Shown here: in pieces, positions 9,047 through 17,360 of the stretch
Layout: every line of letters starts with the position of its first letter
Position numbering within the stretch: position 1 is the stretch's first letter
Assembly: GCA_016287815.1 (NCBI GenBank)
Contig: JAEEWW010000002.1
Span: forward strand, 18,234 to 82,233
Reading direction: 5' to 3'
DNA: 64,000 nt
From: Treponema sp.
GTDB taxonomy: Bacteria; Spirochaetota; Spirochaetia; Treponematales; Treponemataceae
Notes under the pieces: generated by a model
What the model was told of the DNA's origin: nothing
The model's input: the letters and a program-made list of their open reading frames with translations, nothing else
Database searches by the model: none
Made by a program: the position numbers and the translations under genes

Positions 9047-9075
9047 TTGACTGTTATTCACGATAGGACTATATT
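9047..9075 (+). promoter_or_regulatory. ilvD promoter
   Basis: TTGACT, a 17-bp spacer and TATATT: near-consensus sigma-70 spacing. The predicted start near 9082 leaves a leader of about 125 nt before ilvD. Confidence 0.65.
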
Positions 9076-9100
9076 ATTGTCTTAATAAATACTGTTTTAA

Positions 9101-9186
9101 CTTTAGTAATGCTAAAGAATTGTGATTCACCTGAATGTTTAATCACAATCAATTTACTATATCAGCTGTAAAAATAAGCTGTTAAA
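9101..9186 (+). promoter_or_regulatory. Structured ilvD leader with possible leader peptide
   Basis: The leader holds three inverted repeats: CTTTAG/CTAAAG (9101-9117), an 8-bp perfect stem TTGTGATT/AATCACAA (9120-9148), and CAGCT/AGCTG (9163-9181) followed by a T-containing stretch. An in-frame ATG at 9109, in the loop of the first stem, opens a 20-codon ORF ending at 9171. Seven of its codons are Leu or Ile, clustered towards the 3' end (TTA ATC, ATC, TTA CTA, CTG). This resembles branched-chain attenuator leaders. Against it: there is no Shine-Dalgarno sequence and the last stem is a weak terminator. Confidence 0.35.
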
Positions 9187-9207
9187 TTACGGTTTTCGGG
9201 GGTAACT

Positions 9208-10887
9208 ATGAAAAGTGACAACGCAAAAAAGGGAGTTGCTCGTGCTCCTCATCGTTCATTATTTTACGCATCAGGCTACACTGATGAAGAACTGGCTCAG
9301 CCTTTAGTCGGCATTATCTGTGCAAAAAATGAATTGATTCCAGGTCATATAGAACTTGACCGTATTTCTGAAGCCGTAAAAGCGGGTGTGCGCATGTGCG
9401 GCGGAACTCCAATTGAATTCCCTGCAATCGGTGTTTGTGACGGAATTGCCATGGGACACGAAGGAATGAAATATTCTCTTGTTACCCGCGAACTTATTGC
9501 AGACAGCGTTGAATGTGTTGCAAAAGCCCATCAGTTTGACGCCCTTGTTATGATTCCAAATTGTGACAAAATTGTTCCTGGTATGCTTATGGCAGCTGCC
9601 CGCCTGGATTTGCCTACAGTTTTTGTTTCAGGCGGTCCTATGATGCCTGGTCATGTAATGGATCGGACTAATCCTTATTATGGAAAAGAGCTTTCTCTTT
9701 CTGATATGTTTGAGGCTGTAGGAACTTTTGCCGTAGGAAAGATTACAGAAGAGCAACTTAAAGAAATGGAACACTCTGCCTGCCCTGGCTGCGGAGCATG
9801 TTCAGGTATGTTCACTGCAAATTCCATGAACTGTCTTACAGAAGTTTTAGGTCTTGGTCTTCCTGGTAACGGTACAATTCCTGCTGTAACAGGGGAGCGT
9901 ATTGCGCTTGCAAAACATGCCGGTATGGCTGTAATGAATATGTATAAAAAAGGAATTACTGCGCGTCAGATGATGACTGCAGAAAATTTCCGCAACGGTC
10001 TTGCCGCAGACATGGCTTTGGGCTGTTCTTCAAATACAATGCTTCATCTTCCGGCAATTGCCCATGAAGCCGGCATAGAAATTGATCTGCATGAAGTAAA
10101 CGAAATTTCTGAGCGTACACCGAATCTTTGCCACCTTGCTCCGGCCGGTCACACCTTTATGTGTGAATTAAATGATGCCGGCGGTGTTCAGGCAGTTCTT
10201 GCAGAACTTGCAAAGAAAAACTTAATCAATACTTCTTTAATTACGGCAACAGGCAAAACTATTGCAGAAAACATTAAAAATGTACGCAATAAAAATCCTG
10301 AAGTTTTGCGACCGATTGAAAATCCTTATTCTGATAACGGCGGAATTGCAATCCTCTTCGGAAACCTTGCACCAAACGGAACTGTCGTAAAACGTTCAGC
10401 CTGTGCAAAAGAGCTGATGAAGCATACAGGTCCTGCACGCGTATTCAACGATGAAAGTGAAGCAATGGAAGCCGTTCAGGCAAGAAAAATCAATCCTGGT
10501 GATGTAGTTGTAATCCGCTACGAAGGTCCTAAAGGCGGTCCTGGTATGCGCGAAATGCTTGCCGTTACTGCCGCTCTTGCAGGTCAGGGACTTGATAAGC
10601 AGGTTGCATTGATTACAGACGGAAGATTCAGTGGTGCTACACGCGGTGCTTCATTGGGACATTGCAGCCCTGAAGCTGCTAACGGTGGTCCGATTGCCCT
10701 TGTTGAAGAAGGCGATAAAATTACTCTTGATATTAACGCATACAAAATTACGCTTGAAGTAAGCGATGAAGAACTCAGCCGTCGCCGTGCTGCATGGAAA
10801 TGTCCTGAACCAAAGGTAAAAACAGGATACCTTGCCCGCTATGCAAAGTTAGTCAGCTCTGCTGATAAAGGCGCGATATTAGAATAG
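9208..10887 (+). CDS. ilvD: Dihydroxy-acid dehydratase
   Basis: 559 residues, full length for IlvD. It converts 2,3-dihydroxy-isovalerate and 2,3-dihydroxy-3-methylvalerate into the 2-oxo acids that become valine, leucine and isoleucine. Conserved features: [11 protein letters not shown] and [19 protein letters not shown] with the Fe-S ligand cysteines, KGGPGMREM, and [22 protein letters not shown] near the active site. A strong GGGGGT Shine-Dalgarno sequence precedes the ATG. ilvB follows after 85 bp on the same strand, presumably one operon. ilvC, ilvE and ilvN are not in the window. Confidence 0.97.
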   Translation: MKSDNAKKGVARAPHRSLFYASGYTDEELAQPLVGIICAKNELIPGHIELDRISEAVKAGVRMCGGTPIEFPAIGVCDGIAMGHEGMKYSLVTRELIADSVECVAKAHQFDALVMIPNCDKIVPGMLMAAARLDLPTVFVSGGPMMPGHVMDRTNPYYGKELSLSDMFEAVGTFAVGKITEEQLKEMEHSACPGCGACSGMFTANSMNCLTEVLGLGLPGNGTIPAVTGERIALAKHAGMAVMNMYKKGITARQMMTAENFRNGLAADMALGCSSNTMLHLPAIAHEAGIEIDLHEVNEISERTPNLCHLAPAGHTFMCELNDAGGVQAVLAELAKKNLINTSLITATGKTIAENIKNVRNKNPEVLRPIENPYSDNGGIAILFGNLAPNGTVVKRSACAKELMKHTGPARVFNDESEAMEAVQARKINPGDVVVIRYEGPKGGPGMREMLAVTAALAGQGLDKQVALITDGRFSGATRGASLGHCSPEAANGGPIALVEEGDKITLDINAYKITLEVSDEELSRRRAAWKCPEPKVKTGYLARYAKLVSSADKGAILE

Positions 10888-10896
10888 TAGCGGGGC

Positions 10897-10918
10897 GGGT
10901 TTTGCATTTGCAAAGCCC
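10897..10918 (+). other. Intergenic stem-loop between ilvD and ilvB
   Basis: GGGTTTTGC and GCAAAGCCC form a 9-bp stem (one G-U pair) around a 4-nt loop. No T-run follows, so this looks more like an mRNA-processing or stabilising hairpin than a terminator. Confidence 0.5.
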
Positions 10919-10972
10919 GGAAATTTCGCGAAGCGACCGACCTATATTGGAATAGACTAGAGGCTTATCGTA

Positions 10973-12685
10973 ATGAAAATTAGTGGATCACGTGTTGTAA
11001 TAGAATGTCTGGTTGAACAGGGAGTTGATACCGTTTTCGGCTATCCTGGTGGTGCAATACTTAATATTTATGATGAACTATATAAAAATGAAGACCGCAT
11101 CCGCCACATTCTTACTGCTCATGAACAGGGCGCTGCTCATGCTGCTGACGGTTATGCACGTTCAACAGGAAAAGTTGGCGTTGTAATGGCAACCAGCGGT
11201 CCTGGTGCTACAAACCTTGTTACAGGCATTGCTACAGCATACATGGATTCAATTCCTATGGTAGCGATTACATGTAATGTTATTATTCCGCAGCTTGGAA
11301 AAGACAGCTTTCAGGAAATTGACATTACAGGCGTTACAATGCCGATTACAAAGCATAATTACATAGTACGCGATCCTAAAAAACTTGCCGAAACAATCCG
11401 CGAAGCTTTTGTCATTGCAAAAACCGGTCGTCCGGGGCCTGTTTTAATTGATATTCCGAAGGATATTACTTCTGCAGAAATTGATTTTGAACCGGCTTCA
11501 AAAGAAGAATTGGAAAAGACTGCCGAAAATGCCGACAGGGTAAACCTTAAGCGGATTATGCATGTAAAATCTGTTTCTGATAAGGAAATAGAAAATGCCG
11601 CTAGATTGATTAATAAGGCAAAAAAGCCTGTAATTTATGCAGGCGGCGGAATAATCATTTCTGATGCTTTCAGCGAATTAAAAGCCCTTGCCGAAAAAGC
11701 CGACATTCCTGTTTCCATGAGTCTTATGGGAAAATCAGCCTTTCCTAATAAGCATGCACTTGCTCTTGGTATGATCGGCATGCACGGAACAAAGGCTGCA
11801 AACATGGCTGCTAATCAGTGCGATTTACTTATTGCCATTGGAACACGATTCAGCGACCGTGTAATTGGTGATCCTGAAAAATTTGCAGGAAGGGCAAAGG
11901 TCTTGCAGATTGATATTGACCCGGCAGAAGTAAACAAGAATATCCGCGTATTTTCTGCGATTGTAGGAAATATAAAAAATGTGCTTTCACGCATTGTTCC
12001 GCTTGTTGAAGAGCGAAAAAATGTTGAATGGCATGAACAGATTTCTCAATGGAAAAAAGAAATTCCTCCGAGCTGGAATAAAAAAGAAAGCCTTGCGCCA
12101 AAGTTTATTTATGAATATGTAAATTCTAAAGTTCCGGAAGATACTGTAATAACCACGGAAGTCGGGCAGCATCAGATGTGGGCAGCTCAGTTCTACGATT
12201 TTACTGTTCCGCGTACCTTCTTGACTTCAGGCGGTCTTGGAACAATGGGCTTTGGAACAGGAGCTGCAATCGGCGCGCAGATTGCAAATCCAAACCGTAA
12301 AGTTGTGCATTTTGCAGGCGACGGTTCGTTCCGCATGAACTGCAACGAGCTTGCAACAATCGATCATTACAAATTGCCTCTAATAATTGTAGTAATAAAT
12401 AACGGTGCCTTAGGAAATGTCCGCATGTGGCAGACTCTTTTTTACGAAAAACGCTATAGCCAGACAACGCTTGATTTTGGTCCGGATTTTGTAAAGCTTG
12501 CAGAAGCGTACGGAATTTCAGGTTACAGGGCAACAACGGAAGAAGAATTTAAATCTGTTTTTGATAAGGCTTTAGCTTCTGGTAAAGCTGCCGTTATTGA
12601 CGCTCACATTGAAATGGATGAAATGGTATTCCCGATGATTCCGCCTGGAAAGCCGGTAGAAAATCTGCTTCTGGATTTGAAATAG
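10973..12685 (+). CDS. ilvB: Acetolactate synthase large subunit
   Basis: 570 residues with the three thiamine-enzyme domains. N-terminal: VFGYPGGAILNIYDEL plus the catalytic Glu in AHEQGAAHAADGYAR. Central: an FAD-binding domain with RFSDRVIGD. C-terminal: the TPP/Mg motif GDGSFRMNCNELATIDHYKLPLIIVVINN. The FAD-type sequence and its position after ilvD identify the anabolic enzyme, which condenses pyruvate to acetolactate. The regulatory small subunit IlvN, usually adjacent, is absent; the next gene is rho. It is therefore either elsewhere in the genome or not needed. Confidence 0.95.
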   Translation: MKISGSRVVIECLVEQGVDTVFGYPGGAILNIYDELYKNEDRIRHILTAHEQGAAHAADGYARSTGKVGVVMATSGPGATNLVTGIATAYMDSIPMVAITCNVIIPQLGKDSFQEIDITGVTMPITKHNYIVRDPKKLAETIREAFVIAKTGRPGPVLIDIPKDITSAEIDFEPASKEELEKTAENADRVNLKRIMHVKSVSDKEIENAARLINKAKKPVIYAGGGIIISDAFSELKALAEKADIPVSMSLMGKSAFPNKHALALGMIGMHGTKAANMAANQCDLLIAIGTRFSDRVIGDPEKFAGRAKVLQIDIDPAEVNKNIRVFSAIVGNIKNVLSRIVPLVEERKNVEWHEQISQWKKEIPPSWNKKESLAPKFIYEYVNSKVPEDTVITTEVGQHQMWAAQFYDFTVPRTFLTSGGLGTMGFGTGAAIGAQIANPNRKVVHFAGDGSFRMNCNELATIDHYKLPLIIVVINNGALGNVRMWQTLFYEKRYSQTTLDFGPDFVKLAEAYGISGYRATTEEEFKSVFDKALASGKAAVIDAHIEMDEMVFPMIPPGKPVENLLLDLK

Positions 12686-12755
12686 ATAGAAAGAATGCTT
12701 TCGTCGCAATCAGCATTTTATCGCGGAAGCTTGAAGTGTGGAAAGCGCGCTGTGC

Positions 12756-12777
12756 GTTGCGCCTGCATAGGCGCAAC
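12756..12777 (+). terminator. Stem-loop downstream of ilvB, possible terminator
   Basis: Perfect 8-bp stem GTTGCGCC/GGCGCAAC with a 6-nt loop. The tail (ATTCTTCTTAG) is only moderately T-rich. A weaker AATGCT/AGCATT stem lies just upstream, near 12690-12720. Confidence 0.4.
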
Positions 12778-12812
12778 ATTCTTCTTAGAAAAAGAACCCT
12801 TTTATGGTTTTA

Positions 12813-12841
12813 TTGACAAAATGGAGCTTTTGATATAACAT
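12813..12841 (+). promoter_or_regulatory. rho promoter
   Basis: TTGACA, a 17-bp spacer and TAACAT. This leaves a leader of roughly 145 nt before rho. Long leaders upstream of rho are used for autoregulation in enterobacteria; no comparable structure could be confirmed here. Confidence 0.6.
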
Positions 12842-12993
12842 AAATTATATAAATAATAATTATTTAGTTCTTTTTTTGAAATTTTCCAGAACATTTTTGA
12901 TTTTGTGTTTATAAGGGAATCACTAAGAACTTCAGTTTTTAGAGGTAACTTTGAAATATTTTAATACCATTATGCCATTAGGAGTAATTTTAA

Positions 12994-14853
12994 ATGGGAC
13001 CATTCCAGAGACGTCGTGCAACCGATGCATCGGAAGATCTTTCGCGGCAAAATGAAAGTCAGCCGCAATTGGATCTTGACGCAACAAACGCTTCACTCGA
13101 AGCTCCTTCCTCTTCTGAATCAGAAAATCAATCAGACAACACAGAAAAAAATGATGAAACAGCTACGGCAAAAATTATTGTCCGTCCGAAAAGACGCCGC
13201 GTAGTAAAGGCAAAAACAGATAATTCTGAAAGCGGCGAAAATACAGAAAATACTTCAACTTCATCTACTACAGTAGAACAGAATGTTTCAGAATCCTCAG
13301 ATGCCGGTGCCGCATCTGCAAATACAGCATCAGCTGCTGCAAGTGCTTCTCAGGAAAATACTTTGAATACTTCAAATTTTGCGAATGCTCCGACTGAATA
13401 TATTCCGGATGTTCCTGTTCGCGAAAAAAATAAGTGGGGCGGTGCAATGCCTAATTTTTCCGGCGGAAGAAAGTTTTCCCGCAACGGATATCACAGAACT
13501 TCTGCTACCCGTGAAGCCCGCGATGCAGAAGTTCGTGCAGCCCAGATTATAGAAAATCCTGAAGAATATGAATCAAAACCACGTCTTTTGATAAATGACC
13601 TTACAAAAATGGGTATGCATGAACTTCGCGATCTGGCAACCCAGTATGGTTTTTCAAGTGACGACCTTGCTCCTATGAAAAAACAGGAGCTTATCTTTGT
13701 AATTTTGAAGGCTCATACAGAGCACGGCGGAATTATTTTTGCTTCCGGTGCTTTGGAAATCCTTCCTGACGGTTATGGTTTCCTTCGTTCTCCGCAGAAC
13801 AGTTATTTACCTGGCCCTGATGATATTTATATTTCTCCAAGTCAGATTCGTCTTTTCAATTTGAAAACAGGTGATACAGTTTATGGTCAGACACGTTCGC
13901 CAAAAGAAGGAGAACGCTTCTTTGCTTTGCTCCGTATTGAATCTGTAAACTTTGACGAACCTCGTGTAGCTCAGACACGTATTCCGTTTGAAAATTTAAC
14001 TCCACTTTATCCTAATGAAAAGCTTCATCTTGAAACTGTTTCTACAGAACTTTCTACACGTATTGTTGATTTGTTCAGCCCGATTGGAAAAGGTCAGCGT
14101 CTTTTGATTGTTGCTCCTCCAAAAGCAGGAAAAACAATTTTGATGCAGAAGGTTGCTAATGCAATTACTGCAAATCATCCGGAAGTTTATCTTATCGTAT
14201 TGTTAATTGATGAACGTCCTGAAGAAGTTACCGAAATGGAACGTTCTATAAAGGCAGAAGTTATTTCTTCTACTTTTGATGAGCAGGCTACACGTCACGT
14301 TCAGGTTGCTGAAATGGTTCTTGAAAAGGCTAAGCGCCTTGTAGAACACAAACGCGATGTTGTAATTTTCCTTGATTCTATTACACGTCTTGCACGTGCC
14401 TACAACCAGACTGTTCCAACTTCCGGTAAAGTTCTTTCCGGTGGTGTTGATTCAAACGCACTTCATAAGCCGAAGAGATTCTTTGGTGCAGCCCGCAATG
14501 TTGAAGAAGGCGGAAGCCTTACAATTATTTCTACCGCATTGATTGAAACCGGCAGCCGCATGGATGAAGTTATCTTTGAAGAATTCAAAGGAACTGGAAA
14601 CAGTGAAATTGACCTTGACAGAAAACTTGCCGAGCGTCGTCTGTTCCCGGCAATCAATATCAAAAAATCCGGTACAAGAAAGGAAGAGCTTTTGCTTACA
14701 GAAAACGAACTTCAGAAGCTTTGGGTTCTGCGCAAAGTTCTTAACCCGATGGAAGATACAGAAATCCTTGAACTTTTGCTTGACCGCATGAAGAAATCTA
14801 AGGATAACGATGCATTCCTTGCTTCTATGAATACTGGAACTGCAGGAATGTAA
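12994..14853 (+). CDS. rho: Transcription termination factor Rho with long N-terminal extension
   Basis: 619 residues, about 200 longer than E. coli Rho. The first 190 or so are low-complexity (Ser, Glu, Asn, Ala rich) with basic patches ([14 protein letters not shown]). Then come the Rho N-domain ([17 protein letters not shown]), the cold-shock-like RNA-binding domain (about 250-330) and the RecA-like ATPase with P-loop APPKAGKT (about 374-381), Walker [17 protein letters not shown] and R-loop [11 protein letters not shown]. Rho is a ring helicase that terminates transcription. N-terminal insertions of this kind occur in high-GC Gram-positives and some other phyla and may alter RNA binding. 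Shine-Dalgarno TAGGAG supports the ATG. Confidence 0.96.
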   Translation: MGPFQRRRATDASEDLSRQNESQPQLDLDATNASLEAPSSSESENQSDNTEKNDETATAKIIVRPKRRRVVKAKTDNSESGENTENTSTSSTTVEQNVSESSDAGAASANTASAAASASQENTLNTSNFANAPTEYIPDVPVREKNKWGGAMPNFSGGRKFSRNGYHRTSATREARDAEVRAAQIIENPEEYESKPRLLINDLTKMGMHELRDLATQYGFSSDDLAPMKKQELIFVILKAHTEHGGIIFASGALEILPDGYGFLRSPQNSYLPGPDDIYISPSQIRLFNLKTGDTVYGQTRSPKEGERFFALLRIESVNFDEPRVAQTRIPFENLTPLYPNEKLHLETVSTELSTRIVDLFSPIGKGQRLLIVAPPKAGKTILMQKVANAITANHPEVYLIVLLIDERPEEVTEMERSIKAEVISSTFDEQATRHVQVAEMVLEKAKRLVEHKRDVVIFLDSITRLARAYNQTVPTSGKVLSGGVDSNALHKPKRFFGAARNVEEGGSLTIISTALIETGSRMDEVIFEEFKGTGNSEIDLDRKLAERRLFPAINIKKSGTRKEELLLTENELQKLWVLRKVLNPMEDTEILELLLDRMKKSKDNDAFLASMNTGTAGM

Positions 14854-14869
14854 AATCTCTAGCCGGCTA

Positions 14870-14898
14870 TTGATTAAGTTTGCTAAATTTTGTATATT
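14870..14898 (+). promoter_or_regulatory. rpmE promoter
   Basis: TTGATT, a 17-bp spacer and TATATT, 96 bp upstream of the rpmE start codon. An 8-bp palindrome AGCCGGCT lies just before it (14861-14868). Confidence 0.55.
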
Positions 14899-14994
14899 CT
14901 TAAAACATTATTTTGAATTTGCTGATTTTGTGGCAATGGCTTGAACGTAGTTCCGCATTGCAGGGCAAAATCTGTAGATATATTGGAGGTTGTT

Positions 14995-15204
14995 ATGAAA
15001 AAGGGTATTCATCCTGACTATAATCTGACAAAGATTACCTGCGTTTGTGGAAACGTAATTGAAACACGTTCAACAGCAAAGGACATCCACGTTGAAATTT
15101 GTTCTGCCTGCCACCCGTTCTATACTGGCAAGCAGAAACTTGTTGATACAGCAGGACGTATCGAACGCTTTAACAAACGTTACGGCATTAAAGACGCAAA
15201 ATAA
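14995..15204 (+). CDS. rpmE: 50S ribosomal protein L31 (zinc-binding form)
   Basis: The track starts this ORF at 14941, but the real start is the ATG at 14995, which has GGAGG five bases upstream and gives the standard [10 protein letters not shown]-terminus (69 residues). The four cysteines in CVCGN and CSACHPF form the CxC...CxxC zinc ribbon, so this is the zinc-containing L31 paralogue. In zinc-limited bacteria this form is replaced by a cysteine-free one. Single gene followed by a strong terminator. Confidence 0.96.
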   Translation: MKKGIHPDYNLTKITCVCGNVIETRSTAKDIHVEICSACHPFYTGKQKLVDTAGRIERFNKRYGIKDAK

Positions 15205-15230
15205 TTACTTAATTGTGTCTGTTATAGAAG

Positions 15231-15268
15231 ACTGCCTTGCAGGGAAATCCCGCGGGCAGTTTTTTTTT
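15231..15268 (+). terminator. Rho-independent terminator of rpmE
   Basis: Outer stem ACTGCC/GGCAGT enclosing an inner GGG-AAAT-CCC hairpin, followed by eight consecutive T residues. Confidence 0.85.
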
Positions 15269-15459
15269 GCCTGGTGATTTTTAGCGGTGTTGATTCTGCT
15301 CTTGATGTTAGCCATGTTAGAGCCGGCTATTCTGATTTTTAGCGTCTTGGCCGCATGTTAGCGGTTAAAAAAAACTTTAATAAGTCTAAATTGTTTTTTT
15401 ATTACAGATGGATAGTCACTAAAATTATAAAAGAAGTCAAAAATGTCAAATGTTTTTTA
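15269..15459. other. Non-coding spacer with short repeats
   Basis: Within the 292-bp gap between rpmE and the lipoprotein gene, the phrase GATTTTTAGCG occurs twice (near 15277 and 15332) with GATGTTAGCC and GCATGTTAGCGG variants between. The rest is A/T-rich. No convincing ORF or RNA gene was seen. Confidence 0.4.
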
Positions 15460-15487
15460 TTGACAAAATTTCGGAAAGTGTTAAAAT
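15460..15487 (+). promoter_or_regulatory. Promoter of the Ser/Ala-rich lipoprotein, leaderless type
   Basis: TTGACA, a 16-bp spacer and TAAAAT, ending 9 nt before the ATG at 15497. No Shine-Dalgarno sequence fits in the interval. This is the clearest of the window's leaderless-type promoters, because both hexamers are near consensus. Confidence 0.65.
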
Positions 15488-15496
15488 CGCTGTCCT

Positions 15497-16750
15497 ATGT
15501 TAAAAAAGATTTTAATAATAAATATAAGTATAATTACGATTTTATTAAGTTCATGTCGTTTTGTAATTGGAAATCCTGACGAAGGCGAAACAGCTGCCGG
15601 GGTTAATCTTTCTGGCGGATCTGAAAAGGCAGAGACATATAATACATCTACGGATATTTCTGTTTCTGGTGGTACAGGTTCTTCTGAAAACACTGGCAAA
15701 ACAGAAATCTCTGGGGGGGCGAGCGAAGAATCATCTGCTTCCGGTAATTCAGAAAATTCTGGGGAAATACAAGGCGCTGGCGACTCTCAAGGTTCTGGTG
15801 AATCACAGGAAGCAGGCAGCTCAGAAAATTCTGGTGAAGGTTCTGCAGGTTTTGAACCTTCCAGAGGTTCTTCAAGATCTTCTGAAAAATCGGCAGAAGA
15901 TACCACAGCTGAAACTTCATCTGATGTAACAGGTAATGCTGAGGTAGCTTCAGGTTCAGAACAGGTTTCTTCTGAAGTTTCTGATTCTTCGGCTCAGAGC
16001 GGTCAGACTGCTGACAATAATGCAGGAAACATTTCAGACGGTGCTAACCAGTCGGTAAATGAATCGTCGGCTGAACAGACTGCTGATGAAAGTTCGGCTG
16101 AAGAAACTGCCCGTGCTGCAGCCGAGGCCGCACAGAAAGCTGCTGAAGAAGAAGCAGAACGTGCTGCAGCTGAAGCTGCACAGAAAGCTGCTGAAGAAGA
16201 AGCTAAGCAGTATGCTGAACAGGCAAGGGAAGCTGCTGAAAAAGCTTCTAATGCATCAAACGCAAAAGAAGCATCTGAATATGCAAATCAGGCTGCAGAA
16301 GCCAGCCGCAAAGCCAAAGAGGCCGCAGAAAAAGCCGGAACTGATTCTGCAAAAGAAGCCGCAGAAACTGCTTCTGATTACAAGAATAATTCTGAGTCTG
16401 CAGCATTAGACAAGCAGGCTTCTGAACAGGATGACAAACACGGAATTCCTGATGAAATTATTTATATTCAGCCGGAACCTGAAAAATATAAGTTCAAATT
16501 AGGAAGCTGGCAATACTCTGTAACTTTTAAGGAAAATGATGTTGTAGATGTTGATGTCCGTGAATCTTTTACAGGATTAAACTATAAGAAAACGTACTTT
16601 AAAAAAGGCGGACGCTGCTATAAGCGGGTTAGCATAGGTTTTATACATTATGAAATTCATTCTATTGTTTTGGATTGCCTTGTAGACGGCGACCTTCAGC
16701 CATTCTTTAAGTCAATAGTTCAGGATAATAAAATTCAGCAGACATTCTGA
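15497..16750 (+). CDS. Low-complexity Ser/Glu/Ala-rich lipoprotein
   Basis: 417 residues. Lipoprotein signal with lipobox LLSSC (Cys near residue 20). Residues 30-200 are Ser/Gly/Glu-rich and probably disordered. Residues about 200-300 are an Ala/Glu/Lys-rich helical stretch with a nearly repeated unit (AAEAAQKAAEEEA twice), like TolA or coiled-coil spacers. The last 90 residues form a compact domain of unknown family (LGSWQYSVTFKENDVVDVDV...). It may be a surface or periplasm-spanning protein; the function is unknown. The coding sequence contains a seven-G tract (15713-15719). It is preceded by a canonical promoter and followed by a terminator, so it is a single-gene unit. Confidence 0.85.
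   Translation: MLKKILIINISIITILLSSCRFVIGNPDEGETAAGVNLSGGSEKAETYNTSTDISVSGGTGSSENTGKTEISGGASEESSASGNSENSGEIQGAGDSQGSGESQEAGSSENSGEGSAGFEPSRGSSRSSEKSAEDTTAETSSDVTGNAEVASGSEQVSSEVSDSSAQSGQTADNNAGNISDGANQSVNESSAEQTADESSAEETARAAAEAAQKAAEEEAERAAAEAAQKAAEEEAKQYAEQAREAAEKASNASNAKEASEYANQAAEASRKAKEAAEKAGTDSAKEAAETASDYKNNSESAALDKQASEQDDKHGIPDEIIYIQPEPEKYKFKLGSWQYSVTFKENDVVDVDVRESFTGLNYKKTYFKKGGRCYKRVSIGFIHYEIHSIVLDCLVDGDLQPFFKSIVQDNKIQQTF
15713..15719 (+). repeat. G7 homopolymer inside lipoprotein gene
   Basis: Seven consecutive G residues about 72 codons into the lipoprotein gene, in frame as GGG GGG GCG. Gain or loss of one G would shift the frame and truncate the protein. Confidence 0.7.
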
Positions 16751-16757
16751 TAAGTAT

Positions 16758-16794
16758 AAAAAAGGCTATCCCGGATTAAGGAACAGCCTTTTTT
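16758..16794. terminator. Bidirectional Rho-independent terminator
   Basis: Ten-base arms AAAAAAGGCT and AGCCTTTTTT separated by 17 nt. It serves the lipoprotein gene on the plus strand and the convergent split-barrel gene on the minus strand. Confidence 0.85.
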
Positions 16795-16798
16795 CTTT

Positions 16799-17197
16799 CT
16801 ATAAGTTTATAACTTTAGGTGAATCTGTAAAACTTGAAATTGTTGCAACAGCATTCTTGAAATATAGTACTTCAGTATTGTCATCATCGGCAGAATACAT
16901 GCTCTTTAAGTCCGGATAGTGTTCAAGCATGTCAGCTTTAGGCTCGCGTCTTTCATCGCGAACAAGTTCTCCTGCAAGGCGCAGCCACTTACCGCTGGAA
17001 GTATCAAAACAGCAAAGCTCAACTTTCGGATTTTTCTGAATCTGTTTTGAAACATCTTTAACTTTTCCTGTCTGAATGTAAAGTTTGCCTTCAAAAAGGT
17101 TTATTGTTCCGAAAGGTCTGTTTCTTGGCTGACCGTCTTCTACAGTAGCTAAAAAATAAGTACCGCATTTTTTGATAAAATTAAAAACCTCATCCAT
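16799..17197 (-). CDS. Pyridoxamine 5'-phosphate oxidase-like FMN-binding split-barrel protein
   Basis: 132 residues with the short split-barrel pattern: FLATVEDGQPRNRPFG near residues 15-30, LYIQTGKVKDVSKQIQKNPKVELCCFD in the middle, and WLRLAGELVRDER. Related small flavoproteins bind FMN or F420 and reduce diverse substrates or act as flavin chaperones. The substrate is unknown. Good Shine-Dalgarno AGGAG. It is an isolated gene, convergent with the lipoprotein gene. Confidence 0.85.
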   Translation of the reverse strand: MDEVFNFIKKCGTYFLATVEDGQPRNRPFGTINLFEGKLYIQTGKVKDVSKQIQKNPKVELCCFDTSSGKWLRLAGELVRDERREPKADMLEHYPDLKSMYSADDDNTEVLYFKNAVATISSFTDSPKVINL

Positions 17198-17360
17198 TGT
17201 TTACTCCTATTAACTTGGTTGGTTATAATATAAAATAACTTCGGGTAATCTAATCGTCAATAAAATAATGTTATTTATTAAAATTTTTTATTGATGGCTT
17301 TAAATAGTTTATATGCTGTGTTATTTTTTTAAATAGCTGAATTTTTAGGAAGGTAAACCT

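Noticed and set aside
9082-9207. T-box riboswitch before ilvD
   Set aside because: No specifier-loop, AG-bulge or T-box core could be found.
14941-14994. Upstream TTG start of rpmE
   Set aside because: The extension is not L31-like, and the ATG at 14995 has GGAGG at the right distance.
15567-16409. Long ORFs in other frames of the lipoprotein gene (120 and 116 residues plus, 90 minus)
   Set aside because: They arise from the repetitive low-complexity sequence. The annotated frame has a lipobox, a promoter and a terminator.
17198-17360. Sigma-28 flagellar promoter before the chemotaxis receptor
   Set aside because: No TAAA-N15-GCCGATAA match. The same holds upstream of the receptor at 54396.
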